This document shows positions 1 through 8,511 of a stretch of DNA of 11,023 bases, piece after piece. The translations under genes were made by a program, and so were the position numbers. Source of the DNA: Ruminococcaceae bacterium UBA6855 (GTDB taxonomy: Bacteria > Bacillota > Clostridia > Oscillospirales > Acutalibacteraceae); the NCBI GenBank assembly GCA_002451755.1, contig DKDF01000090.1:7302-18324 (forward strand), in the 5' to 3' direction. How positions within the stretch are numbered: position 1 is the first letter of the stretch; each line of letters opens with the position of its first letter. Below the pieces are notes generated by a model. It was not told where the DNA came from, searched no databases, and saw only the letters and a list, made by a program, of their open reading frames with translations.

Positions 1-305
1 GTAACGGAGACATCGTCTTTGTCGCAGTTGTTGAGGGTGCGGTCGGTGTTATCGAGGCGCAAAGTGACCTCGGCGAAGCCCATCGCTTTTCTCAGCGAAG
101 TACCGCCGAAGATGACATCCTCCATTTTCGAGCCGCGCAGGCTCTTTGACGACTGCTCGCCGAGAACCCAGCGAACGGCGTCGGAGATGTTGCTCTTGCC
201 GGAGCCGTTGGGTCCTATGACGGCGGTTATGCCTTTTCCGAATTCAAGCGTTGTCTTGTCGGGAAAGGATTTGAAGCCCTGCAGTTCGAGTGCTTTTAGT
301 AACAT
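1..305 (-). CDS. smc: Chromosome segregation ATPase SMC, N-terminal fragment
   Basis: This is the first 101 codons of SMC; the rest lies beyond the left edge. SMC is the ATPase core of the SMC-ScpA-ScpB condensin that organises and helps segregate the nucleoid. The visible part is the N-terminal half of the ATPase head. It opens with the family's usual LELQGFKSF stretch (residues 6-14) and carries a perfect Walker A loop, GPNGSGKSN (31-39), followed by the SMC-typical DAVRWVLGEQ. No stop or frameshift occurs before the edge. The ATG at 303-305 is 14 nt downstream of the radical SAM gene's stop, with a modest AAAGG-type ribosome binding site in the gap. Placement after rnc is the standard Firmicutes arrangement. 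The identification is secure; completeness cannot be judged. Confidence 0.96.
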   Translation of the reverse strand, partial: MLLKALELQGFKSFPDKTTLEFGKGITAVIGPNGSGKSNISDAVRWVLGEQSSKSLRGSKMEDVIFGGTSLRKAMGFAEVTLRLDNTDRTLNNCDKDDVSV

Positions 306-319
306 TTATCTGCCTGCCT

Positions 320-1327
320 TTATAATAAGTTGACTTTTTCCAAGGTTATATCGCGCGCCGAGAGAGCCGCGCTCTCTTTTATTTTGCATTCATAGCCGAG
401 TTCTCTGAGCTTTTCGATATTACATCTTCTCTGTCCGGAGGCTTTTGAAATTTCACGCGGGGCGACATATATTATGTACTTCCCCTTTTCTTTTCCGGAG
501 AGTGCTCTGTTAATAATATCAAAATATATATGCCCCTCGCACATCTCGCGCAGAGCCGGATGATATGCGCCGGCAACGAAAGAGCCCTCGACATCGCCGC
601 CGGAATGGAGTCCGAGGCGGATGACCTTTATCCCCGCTCGCTCGAACATCGGCAGTATCTTCGCGCAGAGCACCGCCGCCTCTTCGGGAGTCTGCGGGCG
701 GTATTCGCCACTGCGATAGAGCTCGGCGAGCTCGGTGTTTTCTATAACGACCGTCGGATATATCCGCGCGGTGTCGGGTGAAAGCGAGATTATATCCCGC
801 GCCGTCCCGATGCTGTCCTCATCATCCGAGCCGTAGAGCCCGGTCATCATCTGAAGCCCCAATTCGAAGCCGCGTTCTTTTAAGAGCCGCGCCGAGCGGA
901 AGATATCCTCGCGCGTGTGCCCTCTGCGGTTCATCGCGAGCACTTTATCATTCGTGCTCTGTGCGCCGAGCTCGACTGCCGTGACATGATATTTTTCGAG
1001 AATATCGCATATCTCGCCGTCAACAGCGTCCGGGCGGGTGGATATTCTGATGCCCTTGAAGCCGTTTTCGCCGATGAACTCCTGCGCCGAAGAGAGCAGT
1101 TCGATCATATAACCGCGGTCGATAGCCGTGAAGCTGCCGCCGAAAAATGCTATCTCCCCGTCTTTTATTCCCTCGGGTGACGATCGCATGGCGACAAGCG
1201 CCGCGTCGCGCACATCCTGCGCCGTAGGCTGGCTCTTCGCACCCGAAATGCTCCTCTGGTTGCAGAAGCTGCACTGGTGCGGGCAGCCCGCGTGGGGAAC
1301 GAATACGGAGACGTTTATATGTTTCAT
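320..1327 (-). CDS. Elp3-like radical SAM protein of unknown function
   Basis: This 335-residue protein has the radical SAM cluster motif as C15-x3-C19-x2-C22, expected to ligate a 4Fe-4S cluster that cleaves S-adenosylmethionine. Further landmarks seen are GGSF (63-66), STRPDAV (96-102), ELGAQS (119-124) and RGHT (135-138). This set resembles the radical SAM part of Elp3-like proteins. The C-terminal third would fit the Radical_SAM_C extension, and there is no acetyltransferase domain as in true Elp3. Substrate and reaction are unknown; a role in RNA modification is only a guess from the fold and from the neighbours rnc and trmFO. Its ATG overlaps the rnc stop in an ATGA, implying translational coupling. 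From memory, radical SAM genes often sit between rnc and smc in Clostridia. Confidence 0.88.
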   Translation of the reverse strand: MKHINVSVFVPHAGCPHQCSFCNQRSISGAKSQPTAQDVRDAALVAMRSSPEGIKDGEIAFFGGSFTAIDRGYMIELLSSAQEFIGENGFKGIRISTRPDAVDGEICDILEKYHVTAVELGAQSTNDKVLAMNRRGHTREDIFRSARLLKERGFELGLQMMTGLYGSDDEDSIGTARDIISLSPDTARIYPTVVIENTELAELYRSGEYRPQTPEEAAVLCAKILPMFERAGIKVIRLGLHSGGDVEGSFVAGAYHPALREMCEGHIYFDIINRALSGKEKGKYIIYVAPREISKASGQRRCNIEKLRELGYECKIKESAALSARDITLEKVNLL

Positions 1328-2004
1328 GCCTTGAGCCCCATGAGCTCCAGAGCCTCTTTTGCCGCCGCCTGCTCGGCTATCTTCTTGCTTCTGCCCGAGC
1401 CGTGGCCGATGACATTGCTGTTGAGATGGACTTCGACGCTGAAGGTCTTGTTGTGATCGGGTCCGCTCTCGCCGACGAGGACATATTCGACCGCCTCCTC
1501 GGGGTTGCGCTGGACTATCTCCTGCAAGGTGGTCTTGTAGTCCGTGACGACCGGCTTCTCCTCGTCCGCCTTGTCGATAAAACGAAAAACGAACTTCTTC
1601 GCCGGCTCTATGCCGCCGTCGAGATAGATAGCGGCGAGCACAGCCTCAAACGCATCGGCGAGGATAGACGGACGATCCTTGCCGCCGGTGAGCACTTCGC
1701 CCTTGCCGAAGAGCAGATAGTCGCCGATACCGAGAGTTCGTGCAAATTCGCTGAGTGACTTCTCGCAGACGAAATAAGCGCGTCTCTTTGTTAATTCACC
1801 CTCGGGCAGGTGCTTGAAGTGATGGAAGAAATGCTCGGCGGAGATAAAGCCGAGCACCGAGTCGCCCAGAAACTCCAGGCGTTCGTTGCAGCGCGTACCG
1901 TCCTGCCGCTCGTTGGCGTATGATGAGTGGGTCAGCGCCTCGGTGAGCAGCTTTTTATTCTTGAAATTATAGCCTATTTTCTTTTCGAGTTCTCTGTTGT
2001 CCAT
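1324..2004 (-). CDS. rnc: Ribonuclease III
   Basis: RNase III cleaves double-stranded RNA, releasing 16S and 23S precursors from the rRNA transcript and processing some mRNAs and antisense duplexes. The 226-residue protein has the signature ERLEFLGDSVL at 41-51, giving the metal-binding residues E41, E44 and D48. The second acidic pair, D117 and E120, lies in LADAFEAVL. A double-stranded RNA-binding domain fills the C-terminal third (starting near YKTTLQEIVQ and ending in the lysine/alanine-rich SKKIAEQAAAKEAL helix). I chose the ATG at 2002-2004, not an upstream one at 2046. It has a GGAG site 7 nt upstream, formed by the last plsX codons, and yields the normal N-terminus. Only 4 nt separate it from plsX, and its stop overlaps the next start. 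Confidence 0.96.
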   Translation of the reverse strand: MDNRELEKKIGYNFKNKKLLTEALTHSSYANERQDGTRCNERLEFLGDSVLGFISAEHFFHHFKHLPEGELTKRRAYFVCEKSLSEFARTLGIGDYLLFGKGEVLTGGKDRPSILADAFEAVLAAIYLDGGIEPAKKFVFRFIDKADEEKPVVTDYKTTLQEIVQRNPEEAVEYVLVGESGPDHNKTFSVEVHLNSNVIGHGSGRSKKIAEQAAAKEALELMGLKA

Positions 2005-2008
2005 TTTC

Positions 2009-3013
2009 TTACTCCGCGTCGGCAGCTTCCTTGACGCTCTGTGCAATGGTGCCGACTATATTTTTTTCTGCGCAGGTCTTTGCCTGCCTTATGGCGTTGC
2101 GGATAGCCTTTGCGTCTGACGAGCCGTGCGCCTTGATAACAACGCCGTTGACTCCGAGCAGCGGCGCGCCGCCGAACTCGGAATAATCCATTCTGACTTT
2201 GAGCCCGAGCAGACCGCCCTTGACCATCATGGCGGCGAGCATGGTTATCGAGCTCTTTTTGAATATGCTCTTGATATTCGCCATCATCGCGCCCGCGACG
2301 CCCTCATAGAGCTTCAAGATAATGTTGCCCGTGAAGCCGTCCGCGACAAGCACGTCGCAGCAGCCGTAGGGCACGTCGCGAGTCTCGACGTTGCCGATAA
2401 AGTTGATGCCCTTCGTCTCTTTGAGCAGATCGAACGCCTCATGGCGCAGGCGGTCGCCCTTGCTGTCCTCGGTGCCGATATTCGCAAGAGCCACGCGCGG
2501 AGACTGAACTTTTACGAACTTCTCCGAATATATCGCGCCCATCTGGGCGAACTGCTTCAAATGCTCCGCGGTGCAGTCCGCGTTCGCGCCGCAGTCGAGC
2601 AGAAGAAACGGCTTGTCGTTGGAGGGCAGGACGCTGCCTATCGCCGGGCGTTTTACGCCCTTGATGCGCTTGACGATAAAGGTCGCGCCCATGACGAGTG
2701 CGCCGGTTGAACCGGCACTGACAAATGCGTCGCCCTTTCCGTCTGCAAGAGCCTGAAGTCCGACAGCCATGGAGCAGTTTTTCTTGCTCTTGAGTATCTC
2801 GCCGGGCTGATCGGTCATGGCGATAACATCCGGGGCGTCTATAATATCAATGTCCGTGAGCGATATCTTGTTCTGCGCGGCGCAGGAGAATATCTTCTCC
2901 TTGTCGCCAACGAGAACTATATCAACGCCGAGATCGTCCTTTGCGTTGCGGCTGCCCTTGATAACCTCAAGAGGTGCATTGTCGCCGCCGAAAGCATCAA
3001 CTATAATCTTCAT
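2009..3013 (-). CDS. plsX: Phosphate acyltransferase PlsX
   Basis: PlsX converts acyl-ACP and inorganic phosphate to acyl-phosphate, the donor PlsY uses to acylate glycerol-3-phosphate at the start of phospholipid synthesis. It is a peripheral membrane enzyme. The 334-residue length is typical. Family landmarks seen are the N-terminal VDAFGGDNAP (where many homologues have DAMGGDNAP), SAGSTGAL near residue 100, and the C-terminal GGAPLLGVNG. The ATG overlaps the trmFO stop in an ATGA and has a strong GAAGGAGAG site inside the end of trmFO. In Bacillus, plsX is followed by fabD, fabG and acpP before rnc; here rnc follows after 4 nt with none of these genes in between. Confidence 0.96.
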   Translation of the reverse strand: MKIIVDAFGGDNAPLEVIKGSRNAKDDLGVDIVLVGDKEKIFSCAAQNKISLTDIDIIDAPDVIAMTDQPGEILKSKKNCSMAVGLQALADGKGDAFVSAGSTGALVMGATFIVKRIKGVKRPAIGSVLPSNDKPFLLLDCGANADCTAEHLKQFAQMGAIYSEKFVKVQSPRVALANIGTEDSKGDRLRHEAFDLLKETKGINFIGNVETRDVPYGCCDVLVADGFTGNIILKLYEGVAGAMMANIKSIFKKSSITMLAAMMVKGGLLGLKVRMDYSEFGGAPLLGVNGVVIKAHGSSDAKAIRNAIRQAKTCAEKNIVGTIAQSVKEAADAE

Positions 3014-4326
3014 TTTTCATTCTCTCCTTCGATATATTTTCCCGCAGACTCGAGTCCCCGCTGCGAGATCTTCTCATAACGCTCCTGCTTCGAGCGGATG
3101 CGTTCGTCGAGGGGCGGAAGTATTCCGAAGTTTGCGCCCATGGGCTGAAAATCCGTCACGCTCTCGTCGCTGATATAGCGAGAAAGCGCACCCATGACGG
3201 TGTCCCCGGGCATGACGAACGGGTCTTTTCCGTTTATATACCGCGCAGCGTTGATGCCGGCGAGTATTCCCGAGGCGGCGGACTCCATATAGCCCTCCAC
3301 GCCGGTTATCTGACCCGCGAAGAATATTCGTCTGTCGCTCCTGAGCGAGAAATCCGCGCCGAGGAGCTTGGGTGAATTTATAAAAGTGTTGCGGTGCATG
3401 ACGCCGTAGCGCACGAACTCCGCGTTCTTGAGCGCGGGTATCATAGAGAAAACGCGCTTCTGCTCGCCGAATTTCAGATTCGTCTGGAAGCCGACGAGAT
3501 TGTACATTGTACCCGCCGAGTTCTCTTTTCTGAGCTGAAGCACCGCCCACGGTCTGTGCCCCGTGCGCGGATCGCGCAGACCGACGGGTTTCATCGGACC
3601 GAAGCGGATAGTATCCTGACCGCGCAGAGCCATGACTTCTATCGGCATACAGCCCTCATAGACTCCCTTGCGCTTGTCAAACGAGTGAGTTTCGGCGCTC
3701 TCCGCGCCGACAAGGGCTTCGTAAAAAGCCTCATATTCCTCTTTGTTCATCGGGCAGTTTATATAGTCATCCTCGCCGCCTCTGTCATAGCGCGACTGCT
3801 TGAACGCGCAGGACATATCGAGGCTCTGAGCCGAGACTATCGGCGCGGCGGCATCGTAGAAGCTCAGATGTCCGGGGCAGATTTTCTCTATCTCATCAGC
3901 GAGCGCGTCGGACGCGAGCGGACCTGCGGCGATGATCACAACGCCGTCTGCGGGTATCTCCGTCACCTCGCCGCGGACTATATCTATAAGCGGGTCTTCT
4001 TCGACCGTCTTTGTGACAAGGGCGGAGAAATCGTCCCTGTCAACGGCTAAAGCGCCGCCCGCGGGGACGGCAGTCGCCTTGGCGCAGCTCACGCAGAGCG
4101 AGCCGAGCATCTCCATCTCGGCTTTGAGTTCGCCCGCAGCGCTCGCGGTGCGCAAAGCCTTGAAGGAGTTCGAGCAGACGAGCTCGGCGAAGTTCGGGCT
4201 CGAATGGGCTGGCGAGAATTTTTGCGGCTTCATCTCGCACAGGGTAACTCTTATCCCCGCGCGCGACAGCTGTCTTGCGGCTTCAACGCCCGCGAAGCCC
4301 GCTCCTATAACGGTAACTTTATTCAT
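3010..4326 (-). CDS. trmFO: Folate/FAD-dependent tRNA m5U54 methyltransferase TrmFO
   Basis: TrmFO methylates uridine 54 in the T-loop of tRNAs, using methylenetetrahydrofolate as carbon donor and reduced FAD. The 438-residue protein begins with a dinucleotide-binding motif, VIGAGFAGVEAA, whose glycines are at 8, 10 and 13. The conserved ELVCSNSF places the family's catalytic cysteine at C51, and a second conserved cysteine lies in GVYEGCMPIE. The C-terminal FAGQITGVEGY is also typical. I chose the ATG at 4324-4326 because it gives the canonical MNKVTVIGAG start; a longer frame reaching 4443 would lie deep inside topA. The start overlaps the topA stop by 8 bp (ATGAATAA). The dprA-topA-trmFO order is conserved in Firmicutes. 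Confidence 0.96.
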   Translation of the reverse strand: MNKVTVIGAGFAGVEAARQLSRAGIRVTLCEMKPQKFSPAHSSPNFAELVCSNSFKALRTASAAGELKAEMEMLGSLCVSCAKATAVPAGGALAVDRDDFSALVTKTVEEDPLIDIVRGEVTEIPADGVVIIAAGPLASDALADEIEKICPGHLSFYDAAAPIVSAQSLDMSCAFKQSRYDRGGEDDYINCPMNKEEYEAFYEALVGAESAETHSFDKRKGVYEGCMPIEVMALRGQDTIRFGPMKPVGLRDPRTGHRPWAVLQLRKENSAGTMYNLVGFQTNLKFGEQKRVFSMIPALKNAEFVRYGVMHRNTFINSPKLLGADFSLRSDRRIFFAGQITGVEGYMESAASGILAGINAARYINGKDPFVMPGDTVMGALSRYISDESVTDFQPMGANFGILPPLDERIRSKQERYEKISQRGLESAGKYIEGENEK

Positions 4327-6433
4327 CGGTTTTTTTACCTTTTCTTGCGCTCTTTTTCGTATATCCGCAGCCCTCGTTGAGGCATTCGACAACGCCGCCC
4401 TTCTTCTTGAACAGGGACTTGCCGCACTGCGGGCATATTTCATCAGTCGGCTTATCCCAGGTCATGAAGTCGCAGTTGGGCCAGTTTGAGCAGCCGTAGA
4501 AGGTATAGCCCCTCTTTGTCTTTCTCTCGATGACCTTTGCGCCGCACTTGGGGCACTTTGCGTTCGTTTCGAGCACGAGCGGCTTCGCATTCTTGCACTC
4601 GGGATAACCGGGGCAGGCAAGGAATCTGCCGTAGCGTCCGGTCTTTATGACCATCATTCTGCCGCACTTCTCGCAGGGGATATCCGTTATATCCTCTTCG
4701 AGCTGAATTTTGACATCCTTCATCTCGGCTTTCGCCTTGTCGAGCGACTTCTCGAACTCGCCGTAGAAATCGTCGAGGACGGAGACATAGTCGATATCGC
4801 CGGAATCGACGCGGTCGAGCATATCCTCCATCTGCGCGGTGAACTTGACGTTGACTATGCGCGGGAACTTCTCTTTGAGCAGCTTCGTTGTCGCCTCGCC
4901 GAGCTCGGTGGGCACGAACTGCTTCGACTCGCGCTTGACATAGTTTCTCTTGACTATAGTAGTGATTATTGTTGAATAGGTACTCGGTCTGCCGATGCCC
5001 TTTTCCTCAAACTCCTTGACGAGCGACGCTTCGGTGAAGCGCGGCGGAGGCGAGGTGAAGTGCTGCGAGGGGATAAGCTCCTTGAGCTTCGCGGTGTCCC
5101 CGACCTTTATCTCGGGCAGGAGCGAGCCCTTGCTCTCATCGTCGCTTATCTCATATACTTTTGTAAAGCCGTCGAAGCGCACGGAATAACCGGCGGCGGT
5201 AAACAGGCAGTATTTGCCCTCGGCGGCATCCTTTTCGTTTGCTCCGGCTATTTCGAGCTTCACCGTATCCTGGACGCAGCTCGCCATGAGGCTCGCCATG
5301 AAGCGCTTCCAGATGAGATTATAGAGCTTATACTGATCCGAGGTCAGCGAATCCTTGACGCGCTCGGGGGTTATCGACGGGGTCGCGGGGCGGATAGCCT
5401 CATGGCCGTCCTGCGCGTTGGCTCCGGTCTTGTAGTAGCGGGGCTTGTCGGGCAGATACTCCTTGCCGAAGATATCTTCTATGGCAGCGGCTGCCTGGGC
5501 GCGCGCCTCCTCGGAGATTCTCAGCGAGTCGGTTCTCATGTAGGTTATAAGACCGGTCGTGCCGATGCCCTGAACATCAACGCCCTCATACAGCTCCTGC
5601 GCGGTGCGCATGGTCTTCTGAGTCTGGAATCCGAGCTTCCTCGAAGCCTCCTGCTGGAGGGTGGAGGTGGTAAAGGGCGGCGCGGGGTTCTTCTTCCTCG
5701 TGCCCTTTTTGAGGGTTTTGACGGTATACGAAGCGCCGTCGAGGCGGCTGAGGATAGCGTCCGACTGCTCTTTGTTCTCTATTTTTATCTTGCCGTTTTC
5801 GTCGCCGTAGAGCGATGCGGAAAACACCTTGCGGGACGGTGCAGTAAATTTAGCGTCTATCGTCCAATATTCCTCGGGCTTGAACGCGCGGATCTCCTCC
5901 TCGCGGTCAACTATCATACGCACCGCGACGCTCTGAACGCGGCCGGCGGAGAGACCGCGGCGTATCTTCTGCGAAATGAACGGGCTTAAGCGATAACCGA
6001 CGAGTCTGTCGAGTATTCTTCTCGCTTGCTGTGCGTTGACGAGGTTCATATCGACGGCGCGCGGATTCTCCATGCCGTTCTTGATTCCGGTTTTGGTTAT
6101 CTCGTTGAAGGTGACTCTGTTCTTGTCCTCGAGATTGAGGTCGAGCAGGGTCGAAAGGTGCCACGATATCGCTTCTCCCTCGCGATCGGGGTCGGTTGCG
6201 AGGATAACTTTATCGCTTTTTTCAACATCTTTTTTCAGCTCGCTGACGAGCTTCTCTTTTCCTTTTATAACGGCGTATTTCGGCGCGAAATCGTGCTTGA
6301 CATCGACGCTCAGCTTCGCCGCGGGCAGATCGCGGACATGACCCATCGAGGCAACTACCTCATAGCCGGGTCCGAGATATTTTTTAATTGTTTTCGCCTT
6401 TGCAGGCGACTCGACTATAACTAAAGTGGACAT
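4319..6433 (-). CDS. topA: DNA topoisomerase I (type IA)
   Basis: This enzyme relaxes negative supercoils by passing one strand through a transient break. The 704-residue protein starts with the TOPRIM domain: E8 in IVESPAKA and the metal-binding D81, D83, E85 in ATDPDREGEA. The active-site tyrosine is Y298 in GLITYMRTDS. The C-terminus carries three C4 zinc ribbons, beginning CEKCG, CPKCG and CPQCG, which bind single-stranded DNA. I chose the ATG at 6431-6433 because it gives the canonical MSTLVIVESPAKAKTI start and has GGGGAG 8 nt upstream; a further upstream ATG at 6487 is inside dprA. The gap from dprA is 17 nt, and the stop overlaps trmFO. No defects are visible. Confidence 0.97.
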   Translation of the reverse strand: MSTLVIVESPAKAKTIKKYLGPGYEVVASMGHVRDLPAAKLSVDVKHDFAPKYAVIKGKEKLVSELKKDVEKSDKVILATDPDREGEAISWHLSTLLDLNLEDKNRVTFNEITKTGIKNGMENPRAVDMNLVNAQQARRILDRLVGYRLSPFISQKIRRGLSAGRVQSVAVRMIVDREEEIRAFKPEEYWTIDAKFTAPSRKVFSASLYGDENGKIKIENKEQSDAILSRLDGASYTVKTLKKGTRKKNPAPPFTTSTLQQEASRKLGFQTQKTMRTAQELYEGVDVQGIGTTGLITYMRTDSLRISEEARAQAAAAIEDIFGKEYLPDKPRYYKTGANAQDGHEAIRPATPSITPERVKDSLTSDQYKLYNLIWKRFMASLMASCVQDTVKLEIAGANEKDAAEGKYCLFTAAGYSVRFDGFTKVYEISDDESKGSLLPEIKVGDTAKLKELIPSQHFTSPPPRFTEASLVKEFEEKGIGRPSTYSTIITTIVKRNYVKRESKQFVPTELGEATTKLLKEKFPRIVNVKFTAQMEDMLDRVDSGDIDYVSVLDDFYGEFEKSLDKAKAEMKDVKIQLEEDITDIPCEKCGRMMVIKTGRYGRFLACPGYPECKNAKPLVLETNAKCPKCGAKVIERKTKRGYTFYGCSNWPNCDFMTWDKPTDEICPQCGKSLFKKKGGVVECLNEGCGYTKKSARKGKKTDE

Positions 6434-6450
6434 TTCGTTTGCTCCCCTGT

Positions 6451-7686
6451 TCAAATTTTTTTGTATCGTTTCCCTGCGCACAGACACACGAGATCTTCAA
6501 GCTCCAGCTCGGTCATCGAGCTGACAACCTCCCACGGCGCAAATCCGGTCTTTGCCGCTATCTCGTCTGCAAACAGAGGTTCTTCTCCCATTGATTCGTA
6601 TATTTTCTTTGCCTTTTCGGAAAGTCCGACGGGTATTGACACGAGCTTCTTGACCCTGAACTCCTCGGGCTTCGGCTCGGGCTCGAACTTTTTGACCGAT
6701 TCGTGCGGACGCTCTACGGTCTTCGGCTCTTCCTTTGCCTGCTCCTGCGTCAGCTCGCGCTTGCCGCTCAGATATTCGAGTGCTTTTGCCATATCCTCCG
6801 GCTTTATCTTGTCGGGATAGCGCACGGAGTATTCGGTTATCAGATCATAAATTGACAAAAGCGGTCTTGCGCCGTCTCTTATCAGCCGATTCGCCCCGGC
6901 GTAAGATGAGTTGAACACATCGCCGGGCGGCGCGAACACGTCGCGTCCCTGTTCGAGAGCGCAGTTCGCGGTGATGAGCGAGCCGCTCTTAACTCCCGCC
7001 TCGATGACTATTGTAGCGTCGCAGAGTCCCGAGATTATTCTGTTTCTTATCGGGAACGTTCTCGCCGAGGGCGGAAAGCCGGGCGGGAACTCCGTTATCA
7101 GCGCGCCGCTCTGAGCCACGCAGTCGCGCAGATATTCGTTTTCCATAAGATATTTGTATCCGAAGCCGCAGCCGAGCACCGCCGCCGTGACTCCGCCGGA
7201 ATCGAGCGCGCCGTTGTGCGCGCAGCTGTCGATGCCCATCGCCGCGCCGGAGACGACGCAGATGCCGGAATATGCAAGCGCCGCGGCATAGCGGTGCGCG
7301 AGATAGCTGCCCTGGAACGAGGCTTTTCTCGTGCCGACAACGGCAATGCACACGCGCTGTGTCACGCGTTTTATGTCGCCCCTGACGAAGAGCGCCAGCG
7401 GCATGTTACGCAGACTTCTGAGTTTCGGCGGATAGTCCTCGTCGTCCGGAGTGAGGACTGTCCAGCCGTTATCACGGCAAATATCAACAATGCCCTGCGC
7501 CTTTTCGGGAGAGCATTGTTTGAGTTTTTCTATCTGTCTGTTGGTGAGTACACCGCTCAATCGCCATTCTATCTCGCCCCTTGAGTACATCTCCTCGGGG
7601 GATGGAAACACAGCGGTAATCTCATCTGTGACAGCTCCTGCGCCAAGAGCTTCCCGGAGCCAGAGCCAGTAGGCTTTCTTGTCCAT
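6451..7686 (-). CDS. dprA: DNA processing protein DprA (Smf)
   Basis: DprA binds incoming single-stranded DNA during transformation and loads RecA on it. The gene is also widespread in bacteria not known to be competent, where its role is less clear. The 411-residue protein has an N-terminal SAM/HhH-like region (about 1-75), then the Rossmann-like DprA core with VVGTRKAS (116-123), VVSGAAMGID (144-153), the TFPIRNRIISGL segment and SGSLITA. A charged, proline-rich linker (about 300-345) leads to a C-terminal winged-helix-like domain (about 355-411). The ATG at 7684-7686 has GGAGG 5 nt upstream. It lies 15 nt after the methyltransferase gene and 17 nt before topA. No other competence gene is in the window. 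Confidence 0.94.
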   Translation of the reverse strand: MDKKAYWLWLREALGAGAVTDEITAVFPSPEEMYSRGEIEWRLSGVLTNRQIEKLKQCSPEKAQGIVDICRDNGWTVLTPDDEDYPPKLRSLRNMPLALFVRGDIKRVTQRVCIAVVGTRKASFQGSYLAHRYAAALAYSGICVVSGAAMGIDSCAHNGALDSGGVTAAVLGCGFGYKYLMENEYLRDCVAQSGALITEFPPGFPPSARTFPIRNRIISGLCDATIVIEAGVKSGSLITANCALEQGRDVFAPPGDVFNSSYAGANRLIRDGARPLLSIYDLITEYSVRYPDKIKPEDMAKALEYLSGKRELTQEQAKEEPKTVERPHESVKKFEPEPKPEEFRVKKLVSIPVGLSEKAKKIYESMGEEPLFADEIAAKTGFAPWEVVSSMTELELEDLVCLCAGKRYKKI

Positions 7687-7701
7687 TGAAGCCTCCGTGT
7701 G

Positions 7702-8490
7702 TTATTTTGTCAGCTCCCACATAAGCACTGCGGCTGCCGCCGCGGCATTCAACGACTCGGCGCGCCCGCGCATCGGAATGGTCACGGGCAGAGTGCAGGC
7801 GGACATGACCTCGGGCGATATTCCGCTGCCCTCGTTGCCGACAACGCAGATAACGGAGCCCGAAAAACTCATATCGGTTATCTTCTTTGCCCCGTCGGAC
7901 GGCGTGGAAGCTAAGGTAAGCATACCCTTTTTGGCGGCAAAAATCAAGAGAGAGGGCAAATTTCCTGTTGTCAAAACAGAAATTCGCATCGAAGAGCCCA
8001 TTGCGGCGCGAAGCGCTTTCGGGTTATATATATCGCACCCGCCGCCGACTATGACGCCGCTCATGCCGAACGCCTCCGCAGTTCTGAGCACCGCGCCGAG
8101 ATTCGACGGATCCTGCATATTGTCGAGCGCTATATATGTCCCTTTGGGGTCAATTGTCTCCAATTCCGCCTCTTTTCGCTTGACGCAGATGCAGAAAATA
8201 CCCTGCGCCTCGCGGGTATCGGAGAGAGTTCCGGCGAGCTCATGCGGTATCTCAAACGCCTGCTCCGCCCTTTCGGCGACGGCAGAGATATAGTCCGGAT
8301 ACTTTTCGAGAGCTTCTTTTGTGAAGAACGCAGTCTTTATTTCTATCCCGGTCTTTGCGACATCCGAGCACAGGCGCGCGCCCTCAAGCGCAAACAGCCC
8401 CGTTTCCCTGCGGAACGAGGCGCTCTGCGACAGATGCCGGAAAAGCTTCACTTTTTCGTTGGAACGCGACGAGATCTTTTCAAAATCCAT
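7702..8490 (-). CDS. SpoU/TrmH-family RNA 2'-O-methyltransferase
   Basis: This 262-residue protein is a SPOUT methyltransferase that should transfer a methyl group from S-adenosylmethionine to a ribose 2'-OH in RNA. All three family motifs are present: motif 1 at 124-142 (NMQDPSNLGAVLRTAEAFG, with N130 and R136), motif 2 VGNEGSGI at 217-224, and motif 3 with IPM (238-240) and SLN (246-248). Together they form the trefoil-knot cofactor site. An N-terminal substrate-binding domain (about 1-100) starts with the typical ISSRSNEKVK. It resembles B. subtilis YsgA and the RlmB/TrmH group; whether the target is rRNA or tRNA cannot be read from sequence. It follows rplT, with a GGAGG site 7 nt before the ATG; as I recall, ysgA also lies near infC-rpmI-rplT in Bacillus. 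Confidence 0.92.
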   Translation of the reverse strand: MDFEKISSRSNEKVKLFRHLSQSASFRRETGLFALEGARLCSDVAKTGIEIKTAFFTKEALEKYPDYISAVAERAEQAFEIPHELAGTLSDTREAQGIFCICVKRKEAELETIDPKGTYIALDNMQDPSNLGAVLRTAEAFGMSGVIVGGGCDIYNPKALRAAMGSSMRISVLTTGNLPSLLIFAAKKGMLTLASTPSDGAKKITDMSFSGSVICVVGNEGSGISPEVMSACTLPVTIPMRGRAESLNAAAAAAVLMWELTK

Positions 8491-8511
8491 CTTTTTTCCT
8501 CCGATATGAAA

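Noticed and set aside
19..333. Plus-strand open frame of 104 codons at the left edge
   Set aside because: It is antisense to the SMC head, whose Walker A and flanking motifs are unmistakable on the minus strand.
2005..2046. Longer rnc start at 2046
   Set aside because: It would extend into plsX and add 14 residues not typical of RNase III; the ATG at 2002-2004 has a good ribosome binding site and the normal N-terminus.
2126..2710. Plus-strand open frame of 194 codons opposite plsX
   Set aside because: Shadow of plsX; no start context and no family resemblance.
3394..4050. Plus-strand open frame of 218 codons opposite trmFO
   Set aside because: Shadow of the trmFO reading frame; low-complexity, arginine-rich product with no recognisable domain.
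4327..4443. Longer trmFO start at 4443
   Set aside because: It would overlap the last topA zinc ribbon and add 39 residues before the FAD-binding motif, which normally begins the protein.
5060..5989. Plus-strand open frame of 309 codons opposite topA
   Set aside because: It lies wholly opposite the conserved topA coding sequence, has no plausible ribosome binding site or family motif, and is explained by the G+C bias of codons on the other strand.
6451..7686. DprA as evidence of a competence island or defence system
   Set aside because: dprA sits in its usual dprA-topA-trmFO setting, is widespread in bacteria not known to be competent, and no com genes or defence genes are present.
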